Below, one piece after another: positions 1-12,100 of a stretch of 64,000 nucleotides of DNA. The notes beneath the pieces are model-generated. The model was not told where the DNA came from, did no database searches, and saw nothing but the letters and a program-made list of their open reading frames with translations. Origin of the DNA: Antedon mediterranea. Taxonomy: Eukaryota > Echinodermata > Crinoidea > Comatulida > Antedonidae. The stretch's first letter is position 1, and every line of letters starts with the position of its first letter. The stretch lies in contig NC_092678.1 in NCBI RefSeq assembly GCF_964355755.1, positions 25,896,365-25,960,364 on the forward strand, read 5' to 3'. Position numbers and translations under genes: made by a program.

Positions 1-187
1 TAAAACGTTATTCAAATGTTTATGTTCATTTTTATGCCATTAAAATAACAAAGGACAGCTTTAATAATTATTGGTAGTTGGTTAAAATATGACACCTAAT
101 TCAAAATTTATATTATTAATTGTATTTGTATGATATGATACAATAGTGCACATACCAAATTTAACTTGTGTAATTTTTCTTTTTTAG

Positions 188-3100
188 TTTCATAAACAAC
201 CTGAAAAATATGAGGATATTTTAGATTACTTAAATATGGTATTTACAGGCGCTTTTGCTGTAGAATTTTTACTCAAACTTATTGCATTTAAACCAAAGGT
301 GATTGCATTTTGTAGTTATATATGGTTGTCATATACAGTATATAAAGGTTGCTATGGTTGTCATTATACAGTATATAAAGGTTGCTATGGTTGTCATATA
401 CAGTATATAAAGGTTGCTATGGTTGTCATTATACAGTATATAAAGGTTGCTATGGTTGTCATATACAGTATATAAAGGTTGCTACGTTATACTATAAATA
501 GTATACCAAGTATTTCCAATAGAACTCCATTTTTCCTATTTAAAATGTCAATTCTGCATTCACTAAAAGTCATATAATTGAATCACAGGTCTGGTGTCTT
601 TTGAGTGGATGATGTTAAGCTATACTTAACATTTAAAATGCCTCTAATTTGAGGAATAGTTGTAGTAGTACCCCAATTTAAGAATCAGATTATTTTTTTT
701 CAGAATTATTTTCGTGATTATTGGAACGTATTTGATTGCATAATTGTACTTGGCAGCTTTATAGATATACTCAGCCAAGAACTAGATGTAAGTTATATCT
801 TTATTTATTTTGATTCTCCTTGTTTGGTTTAATTTTTGTTATTTTTGGCGTAATTGCTTCATGTAAAAATACAAGAAATTTATTTTGTAGATTTACACAT
901 CATGCATTATAACTTACATTCCAATAAATTGTTCTTCTTAGCATATAAAGCAACAGTCAGGTTTATTTATCATGTTCTTCTTAGCATATAAATCAGCAGT
1001 CAGGTTAACATGTTTCTTTTCTTTTTTCTTTTATTCTGTTCACTTAATACAAGGTGGTTTGTTAGGATTTTAATTAATTTTCTCAATGTCTAATAAGCTT
1101 ATTAATATATACACGTTAACATATTTATTGATAGTAGATGAGTTAAGAATCTACTACTCTGAAATTACCTAATTGTGGGTAAAGTATGGGAGTGGTTTAG
1201 TAGTGTTTGGTTTTACATGCTCATGTATACAATTATTGTGTTGGCTTTTTAACATAGTGGTATATATTTCAACTGGTGTAGAATAACATAATAAGGAAGA
1301 CGGTTAAAACAAAATTTATGTAGTTTTGATAAGTTTGTTTGTATCCTTATGACAGTGTACTAACATTTTCTGTATGTTAACAGTATTAAATCTTTTCTCA
1401 TTAACTACAAACAATCTTATTTCTTTTTGCTCTCTGCTTGGACCACAGTTTTTATCGGTAAATAAGTTGTTATCTTTAAGTGTCTTTATTTATCCCTATT
1501 TCACCATAAATTGAATGAAATTTTATTTTATTCCTAATGTTTGCTTGATGATGTTTTGTGATGAAATGTTTCCAGTGGGGTGGCGCTAAGGGGATGCAAA
1601 TCTCTCCCTTTCAGTGGGGTGTTTGCTCGAGCTTTTCGGAAAGCTATATCGAGCGCTACCTCTGTATATTGAATGAATGAGATATATCTTATGTTGTGTA
1701 TCGCCCTCAACTGTTTTGCATGACTTTTTAGTGTTTGTGAAGATGTCTGGATTGATGCACAGTATACCAGATAGCATGTCAACATTCAAATATATTAATA
1801 TATATACAGAGCAATAGGATTATGCCTAAATAAGGAAACCATACCATAGTAAAGCAAGACACCATACAGATGTAATTAATACTATTTTATGACTGCTTGT
1901 GTTTAATATTATTTTATTTTATCTTTTATGTATTGGGAACACCTATCTTTTTGTACTTTTATTTTCCATTTTTAATTTTTTTTTTTCAGTGCTTTTTGTT
2001 CTTAAAAATGTTTTTAGTAAATTTAAAATAGAAAAACTTGACATTTTAAGATTTAAAACTATAGTGTTAATAATCCTATTTCCATCAGCATTTATTATTA
2101 TAAGACATCAGGATTGCCATCACCTTGATATTGATATCATAATAACAACATCATCATCATCATCCTTGTTGTTTCAATCCTTTTGAGGCCTGTAGACAGG
2201 AAGGCTTTTATCAGCACCCACCAGCCAGTTTATTCCCTTTACAATTCCTGCAGGATAGGCAAGACATTTAATGGTCGCCTTGAATTAAACGTTAGCAATA
2301 GTTGTAATGATTGTTTCTCTGCTTTTATTCACTGGCCCCTTGGTTGTCCCCAGCTGTATGATGCTTCCATATATTTCAAACCTACCCTTGACGATTGACG
2401 ATTGGCCAATTCTTTGTATTAATTATATTGTTGCTCCTAGCCTTTAAATTATTGTTTGTAATTATATATCTTTATTTAAATTTCTTCTCTGTCTTTTGGA
2501 AATATTAATATTTATAAAATAAACCAGTTAGGATTTTAATAAAGTTTTGTGAACAGATAGGGATATAATTAATTCACTCATTAACTATTAATTAAGTTTT
2601 GATCATTGTGTACACTTAATGATCTTTTCCCACAATGCACTACCAACCCCATAAAGCCAGAGAGGTACACACTTTGGAAATATAGCAATATTAATTAATA
2701 TACAATTAATAGTTATGTAACATTTGCAGTTCTGTGAAAATAACCTAAAAATTAAAATGTGGTAACATCCCTGGCCTTCTAAGTGTTTTTTTTTCTATCA
2801 TATATCTATTTCTAAAGGTCCGTCCTATTTATCACCCCATTTTCTGTCGAGCACTCTCGGTTTAGCCTACCCATTGCTGGTAATTTGCATTTGTTAACAT
2901 AGAGGTCCATCCTATTTATCACTCCATTTTCTGTCCTCTCTGTTTAGCCTCATCTCTTCAGAGAAGCATAATCACACGCTATTACTTGCACAGATCTTGG
3001 AAAACACAGCGCTTTGAAACCTTTGTCTCTTGCGCTTTATAAATGTTATTTATTATTATTATTACCCATTGCTGGTAATTTGCATTTGTTAACATAGAGG

Positions 3101-6100
3101 TCCGTCCTATTTATCACTCCATTTTCTGTCCTCTCTGTTTAGCCTACCCATTGCTGGTAATTTGCATTTGTTAAAATAGAGGTCCTTCCTATTTATCACT
3201 CCATTTTCTGTCCTCTCTGTTTAGCCTACCCATTGCTGGTAATTTGCATTTGTTAAAATAGAGGTCCTTCCTATTTATCACTCCATTTTCTGTCCTCTCT
3301 GTTTAGCCTACCCATTGCTGGTAATTTGCATTTGTTAACATAGAGGTCCGTCCTACAGTATTTATCACTCCATTTTCTGTCCTCTCTGTTTAGCCTAACC
3401 CATTGCTGGTAATTTGCATTTGTTAACAATGACAATTTTTTTTCTCTTATGTGCATCATGTTTATAAATCGGATTTTTTACAGATATTTTCGGTAAAATT
3501 TATAAAATTTACACTAAAATATTCGTGTTATGTTTGCTATGTGAAAAATGTGTTTAATGCATTTGATGTAACTTAATAATTCTTAAAAGGATTGCATGTC
3601 CAATGATTGGAATACTAAAATTATGAAATTCCGCAACAAAAAACTAAATATAATCTGCTAAAAACAGCTTTAATGTAATGAATGATAGTATACAGCTCTT
3701 AAACATAAAACTCAGAGAGTAGTATTAACCTCTTAGATTCTATAGTCTAGATAGGCAATATTATATTGAAAATAACCTCTTTTTATGTGTCTGTTAGAAC
3801 CCAGAATCTGACAACTTTGATACTATGAAGGTGAGAGTAGTTTTTCAGAAGCATGAACTAGTCACTCTATTCTTCTTCTTTAGAGCATGCTACTATTTGT
3901 CTTGCAACTACAGAGCATGTTTTAAAGCAAATTCTACATTTTATTTGGTTCCTAATTCTTTTTTCATCTGTTCTCAGAGCATGTATTGCTAGTTTGATTT
4001 CATCCTTTGTTACAGCATGTACAAAGCAAATTAGTCTATATTTCAATATTAAAACTATCTGGTGTAATACTAACAAACCGTATTATAACTATTCTAATAC
4101 TGTAATTGATTATTTTGTATTTTTGATATGGTAAAACCAACCAAAAGTTAAGGGTAGATTATTTGCTTAAAATAATAGGGCCATATTTGTCAGATGTTGT
4201 TTCGCATTCTTTACAATGTTTATGTATATTTTTACACAGAAAACTAATTGACACGGGTTCAACATTAGTTTAAAAACAAAATGAAATGAATTGTTTGTCA
4301 ATGTCACATGGTACTAGATGTTTTAGAATTGTTGCTAGTTACACTACACACAAATGATTACCCCTACCTGTGTATAAACACCTCAATGAAATACAGCAGA
4401 ATATACTATAGTTAAAATACTAGGTGAACTAGGCGACAGAAGACTCACATAATATATGACATGCTACAGTAGATAAATGGTAACTAAATAAACATTTTTG
4501 CAAACAAGGATTTATATATTACATGGTAGTATATTTAGGCCAAACATGAGGCAGGTTTCAAGCTTTCATCTGGCTCATTTGCAGCGGGCAATATAGAATG
4601 TCCCATGTATGGATGGATGGATGTGTTTTAAGCTTGCAATTGTTGTTTAATTTGATAAGTACCTCAACAAGGAAAATCTTGATACCAAATTTGTCTTAAA
4701 ACGCTGACAATGGCTTAATTTGTACATTGCTGTATTTTTATTCTGCATACTGTAGTAATTGCTATTTAATAATAAATAATTATTTATTTTTAAATTTTCA
4801 CCGATTTTGTAAAAGTAATTTTACATTTAATTTAATATTGAATGTAAACACAAACAAACTTTATAAAGAACTTAAATGAATAAGTAATTGTTAGTAACAT
4901 TGCAACAATTGATTTGCACAAACCCAAAGAAGCAGCAGCCGCCCAGTACAGTAATGGTATACTTAGCACTTGTTGTATGTGCATGTTTCACCATTTCATA
5001 TTATATTTATATAATAACTGTATTCATTGATATCCTGACTTGAATCCTAGTCTAAAGTATTTATGTGATGGTCATGTCATATTAAATTACTTTTTAAATG
5101 GTTTCCGATACATATTTTGATTGATTTTTTTAAAAGCAGACTTATTGAACCTTACATTTTAAAATGATATAATTGAATTAACAAGTGTATGTTGTATTAT
5201 GCATTTGTAGTTATTGTCATATAAATACTTTTCACTATGCAATTTAATTGAATCCAACTTCTTGGTAATGTTGAATTCCTGCTTTTAAATTAAAGTGACC
5301 ACAAACAAACTGTTCTTGTTTAAGATTCACTTGTTTAACATCATTTGATTTGGAATTCTTGGGTTTGAAGAATCTTGAAAATCAGTTTGATTTCAGATAT
5401 AATGTTAATTATTTAAATATTTCAAAAACATTGATAGTGTGATAAATTTCGCTTTACTTTTCTTCCCATTTCTACAGCCTGATAGTAACAGTAGAATAAG
5501 CATCAACTTTTTCCGTCTTTTTCGTGTGATGCGGTTGATAAAATTGTTGAGTAAAGGAGAAGGGATACGTACATTATTATGGACTTTTATCAAGTCATTC
5601 CAGGTATTACTTTATTATTTAAAGTTAATGATAAGTAAATGTACATTCTTATCTCATTGTTGGGTTTACAGCTTTAATATAAAATCCATAATATTTGTTA
5701 ATAAAAAGGAATAATTTTTTCTAGAAATAATTTTGATTAAAAATGTTGTTTTTTGTAGGCTCTGCCATACGTAGCCTTACTAATTGTAATGCTGTTCTTT
5801 ATATATGCTGTGATAGGGATGCAGGTAAGGAATTTTAAAGTTTACATTCAAAACACACAAGTTCAGTCAACATAATAATGCTCCCATAAAAGTTTATATT
5901 CATGGTATATTGATAATGTATGTTTGATGTTTTTTATTACTTTCATTTACTATTTTTAGATGTTTGGAAAAGTTGCTCAGATAGATGGACAAGAAATAAA
6001 CCAAAACAATAATTTCAAAACATTTCCAAATGCCCTTTTGGTGCTCTTTAGGTAAGTATGTGCATTACATGTAGCAGTGTATATCTATCAGTATGTGCAT

Positions 6101-9100
6101 TACATGTAGCAGTGTATATCTATCAACACTGTTGCATTTTGAATTTGCATTTAGTCTTTAGTTAGAATGGAACATAAAGGCTATATTTACGTACATTAGC
6201 TTCCTGGTCAGATTCTGACCACATTCACATTATATTGAATCAATTTGAATTTGGATTTGAATATACTAGTACAGACATGGTGACATTTAAACACATTTAA
6301 AAAACTAGTTAATTTGATAAATTTACTTGTTTGTATTCAGGTCAGCAACAGGTGAGGCATGGCAAGACGTAATGTTAGCCTGTATAAGTGCCAAATGCTA
6401 CGGAGAAGAAAGTGAAGACAAGAGTTGTGGCAGTCCAATCGCAGTTCCTTACTTCCTGTCTTTCTACGTTTTATGTTCATTTTTGGTAAGTGCTAAACAC
6501 CACTATTATAATTAAATTTATATGATTCAATTAGTATACTGTGCTTTCTTTGAAAATCAATACAAACATTCACTTATAGCATACTAAAATGGTACTATGA
6601 TTATAATGGTAACTATTAATAATTAGTGAACTGTATAACAAAACAGACAATACTAAAAACTATGTTATTTATAATTTAATCTTTTCTGTTTAGGTTATTA
6701 ATTTATTTGTAGCAGTAATTATGGATAATTTTGATTATTTAACAAGAGACTGGTCAATACTTGGACCACATCATCTTGAGGAGTTTGTAAGAATGTGGTC
6801 AGAATCTGACCCGGAAGCTACGTAAGTAAACTTAATTTGAACTGGACTTAGCACCTACTTTAGTACCATCTTAATTATGTTTCGTACTAACTCATAAGAA
6901 TAAACTCAATGTCTTGCCTGGACTTAGCACCTACATTAGTACCATCTTAATTATGTTTCGTACTAACTCATAAGAATAAACTCAATGTCTGGGCTGGACT
7001 TAGCACCTACATTAGTACCATCTTAATTATGTTTCGTACTAACTCATAAGAATAAACTCAATGTCTGGGCTGGACTTAGCACCTACATTAGTACCATCTT
7101 AATTATGTTTCGTACTAACTCATAAGACTAAACTCAATGTCTTGCCTGGACTTAGCACCTACATTAGTACCATCTTAATTATGTTTCGTACTAACTCATA
7201 AGACTAAACTCAATGTCTTGCCTGAACTTAGCACCTACATTAGTACCATCTTAATTATGTTTCGTACTAACTCATAAGATTAAACTCAATGTCTTGCCTG
7301 AACTTAGCACCTACATTAGTACCATCTTAATTATGTTTCGTACTAACTCATAAGACTAAACTCAATGTCTTGCCTGGACTTAGCACCTACATTAGTACCA
7401 TCTTAATTATGTTTCGTACTAACTCATAAGACTAAACTCAATGTCTTGCCTGGACTTAGCACCTACATTAGTACCATCTTAATTATGTTTCGTACTAACT
7501 CATAAGACTAAACTCAATGTCTGGGCTGGACTTAGCACCTACATTAGTACCATCTTAATTATGTTTCGTACTAACTCATAAGACTAAACTCAATGTCTGG
7601 GCTGAACTTAGAACCTACATTAGTACCATCTTAATTATGTTTCGTACTAACTCATAAGATTAAACTCAATGTCTTGCCTGGACTTAGCACCTACATTAGT
7701 ACCATCTTAATTATGTTTCGTACTAACTCAGTTGGTACATTAGTACCAACTGTTGGTATGATTTGATTCACTTGAATGTGTAGTACAGTATGCTTTTAAA
7801 TCAATAATTTAGTTTGCAAGACTTTGATACAAAATAATGTCTGTTTCTTTTAATAGGGGTAAGATAAAACATGTTGAAATTGTAGACATGTTGCGTCAGA
7901 TATCACCTCCTTTAGGGTTTGGCAAACTTTGTCCTTACCGAGTTGCATGCAAGGTGAGTGAATAGCCGTATCAATTGTCAATATATATATACTCAAGCAT
8001 GTAAAAAGAACATTTGATATCTAAATGAAATTGTGCCATTTACATGGTAAACTATATTTTAAATTAAGAAATTATAATAAAGGTGAAAAAGTGTCATACT
8101 AGATATTGAATGTTGAGTTATGGGACATAATGTAAATTATGCTAAAATTGATTGTAAATTTACTAAATTGTGTTTATTTACAGAGGTTAGTTACTATGAA
8201 CATGCCATTAAATAAAGATGGTACGGTGATGTTTAACGCGACCTTATTCGCTCTTGTGCGCACGTCACTAAAAATCAAGACGGAAGGAAATATTGATAAA
8301 GCTAACGAGGAACTGCGCACTGTGATAAAAAATCTGTGGAAGCGGACAAACTCCAAGTTAGATCAGGTGGTTCCACCAGCAGGAGGTACAGTCATTTTAT
8401 CCACGTTTGTAGTAAATGGTTTTGTGGATATTTTATTTTGTCTGTTTCAATTTACATTATTAAAATATAAATATCATTGTACATATAAATTGATAAAGAT
8501 TTGTGGTTTTTCTAGATGATGATGATGTGACTGTTGGGAAATTTTACGCAACGTTCCTGATACAGGATTATTTTAGACGTTTCAAAGCTCGGAAAAATGC
8601 AGAACACAAATCCGATCATGATGTGGCATCGCAAGCGCTACAGGTAAACAACTATACATGATCTAAATCGAAATAGGAATTTAAAGTTTACATTTTGATT
8701 ATACTGTACATGCGTCTGTTTATTTTGGTAGGCTGGCTTACTTAACTTACTGTACAATGTGTTTGTTTATGTTTGTAGGCCGGTTTACGCAACTTTCATG
8801 ATATTGGACCAGAGTTAAAGCGAGCAATATCTGGCAATCTAGAGCAGTTAGATGAAGATGAATCAATTGAAAATGAACAGCCATCTCACAGGGTAAACCA
8901 TAGTTACCCTACTCACGTAAATTCCCATTACATTACATTGAATAACTGCACGAAGGCTAACAAGTTTGATGTGCTGAGTTTGTCATCGGGGTTTTGTTTT
9001 TTTTTAATAAATTTAATTTAAGAAGTGACTTATTTAATCATACATTCATAATGGATTCGTAAAATGGAACATTTAGAAAACACATATTGATTGAAAATGG

Positions 9101-12100
9101 CTCCTAAGTTTGTTATGTTTTGTACACGCTAAAGACACTACAACAGTACACTTGTACAATAGACACGACTCAGTCAGGTGTGGATTCCAAGTGAACGAGG
9201 CATTTATTAACAACAGCCTATTATACTATTCTACCAATAATATCAATGCGCGTAGACCAATCACCCATGTCTTAATACACGACATTTCTCCCTTTTTAAT
9301 TTGGAAACCTATTTTCACATTTTATATATTTTTTTTTTACAGATTTTCAATACATTTTATTAAAATTAACAATACACCAAAATCTTAACGCAGAGCTTAT
9401 ACGCTGAATAGTCGAATGGATCAATGAACGTTAGTTATTAAATATGTACAACCAAACATAATACTACAGTAAATACTGCAAAGATGACTGTCTATAGAGT
9501 TATATTTTAAAATGACTACAAAGCAAATTCAATCATGCTGCATACAGACAATACTATAAAACATTATCATTCACTCTGGTTGACCTTCTTAACACACTTG
9601 GTTTAGTAGCAACATTACTTTTAACATTATCATTTATACAATTTTCTTTAGTCTGTTCAATAGCATCATTACTTTTAACATTATCATTTATACAATTGTC
9701 TTTAGTCTTTCTACTCAAAATTTCTTCTACTCTCTTATCTACATATTCCGTATCCATATCCTCCCCTTCTTTATTTTCAAAATCTACATTTACACCTCTA
9801 TCTTTAATTTGATCAACATGTCTTTTCCAAACCATTTTATTTCCAACATCAATTTTATAGTTTAGAGGACCTTCCTGGTTTACAACAACACCAGGAACCC
9901 ACTTAGTTTGTCCTATATAATTTCGCACATAAACCAAATCGTTTGTTTCGTATAAACGCAACTTTCGATCTCGTTTATGCATGGCTTTGTGTAAATTATT
10001 TCTCACAGAATCATTAATATTGGGTCGAAGGATATCTAATCTAGTTCTTATAGAACGGTTCATAAACAACTTTGCAGGCGTCTCTTTAGTCAATGAGTGT
10101 TCAGCATTTCTATAAGAAAGCAAAAACCTGTCTAATTTAGTTTGCGGATCACCTGAATCATTTCGAGCAGCCCTTAATCCTTGTTTTAACGATTGAACAA
10201 AACGCTCTGCTTGTCCATTCGTACTAGGATGATAAGGTGCAGATAATTTGTGACTAATACCATTCATAGCCATAAAACTCTTAAATTCCCCAGACGTAAA
10301 CTGTGGACCATTATCAGACACTAGAACTTGGGGCAAACCATTCCGGCTAAACAAAGTTCTCAATACCCCAATAGTTTTATGTGAAGTCGTAGATTGCATA
10401 ATAAAAACTTCGGGCCACTTTGAAAAAGCATCGACCACAATCAGATATGTAAGACCCTCAAAAGGACCCGCGAAATCTACATGTACACGTTCCCCTGGGT
10501 TAGAAACAGGTAACCAAGGATGCATAGGCGCAATGGTAGGATTATTTTGTATACGCTGACATGAGTCGCACTTTTTCGCAGTTTCCTCAATTTGCGCATC
10601 TAACAACGGCCACCAGAAATGAGAACGCGCTAACCCTTTCATTTTGACCACCCCAATATGGCCTACATGCAATTCCTCTAAAACCTGTTGTCGCAATTTT
10701 GGTGGAATTATTACCCGGACACCCCATAACAAACAACCCCCTTCAATAGTCAGTTCGTTTCGTCTGTTAAAGTAAGGTTTCAAACTCTCATCGCTTTGGG
10801 GCCAACTTCCATCCATAAGATAACGCATTACCCTAGATAATATTACATCTCTACGGGTATTATTTCTTATTTCGGCGCTAGTTACCGGAAGAATCTTACT
10901 AGAACCAATATGCGCAACCGAAATTTCGCTATGACGTGGGGGACCCTCAACCGGTAATCGGGATAAACAATCCGCGTTCGCATTTGCTTGACTGTTCCTA
11001 AATTTAATATTATAATCAAACCCAGACAAATAAAGAGCCCATCGCTGGATTCGCTCAGCAGCCAAAATTGGTAACCCTTTCTTCGGACCAAATATAGTAG
11101 TTAGGGGCTTGTTGTCGGTTATTAAAATAAACTTTCGGCCATAAATATAGGAATAAAACTTTTTGCAAGCATACACGATTGCCAAGGCTTCTCTTTCTAG
11201 TTGCGGATAATTTCTTTCGGTCTTATTCAATGAACGCGATGCAAATTTAATAGGTCTTTCTTTCCCATTAACCATGTGGGATAACACAGCGCCTACCCCT
11301 TCACCTGAAGCATCCGTAGCTACTGTTAAAGGTAAATTTGGATCATAGTGAACCAAAAACCCAGAATGTCTTAGCATTTCCTTAGATTTCACCCATGCAT
11401 TTCTAGCTAATTCTGTCCATTTAAATTCTCTACCCTTTTCTAACATACTAGTTAAAGGTGCTAATATTGTGGCTAATCGAGGTACAAATGAACGGTAATA
11501 ATTCACCATTCCCAGATACGATCTTAAAGTAGTAATGTCCGAAGGCAACGGCATTTGCAAAATATGATCAATTTTGTCTATGGATTTATGAACACCATGT
11601 TTATCAACACAATGTCCCAGATATTCAACAGACTGCTTCATAAATTCGCACTTTCCCCGTTTTAGTCTCAAGCCATAATCTTGCAAACGAACAAGGACCC
11701 TCTCTAAATTACCAATGTGCTCTTGATCGTCTTTCCCTGTGACCAAGATATCATCAAGGTACACTTGTACACCCGGGAGATCCTTCAAGATAACATTCAT
11801 TGCGTTTTGCCAAATTGCTGGGGCGGACGTTATACCAAAAACCAATCGATTTTGCTGAAACAAGCCCTTTTCAGTAATAATTGTGAGTACCTTTTTAGAC
11901 TCATCGGACAACTCCATCTGATTGTAGGCTTGTGCCAGATCTAATTTGGTAAAGGTTTCACCACCCGCAAGGTTAGACAAAATGTCGTCAACGTTAATGT
12001 TAGGTGGAGCAACAGATTGTAGCACTGGATTGATTGTGGGCTTATAATTTCCACATAATCTAACGGACCCATCCTTTTTCCGAACGGTTACTATACCACT

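Noticed and set aside
1534-1789. Minus-strand ORFs in the first large Cav1 intron
   Set aside because: Two overlapping frames, no recognisable domain; probably chance or an old repeat.
188-8892. Cav2 or Cav3 channel
   Set aside because: Repeat IV, the EF-hand region and the IQ motif ([14 protein letters not shown]), and the C-terminal EYVTTL, match Cav1; Cav2 and Cav3 differ in the pore-flanking and IQ wording.
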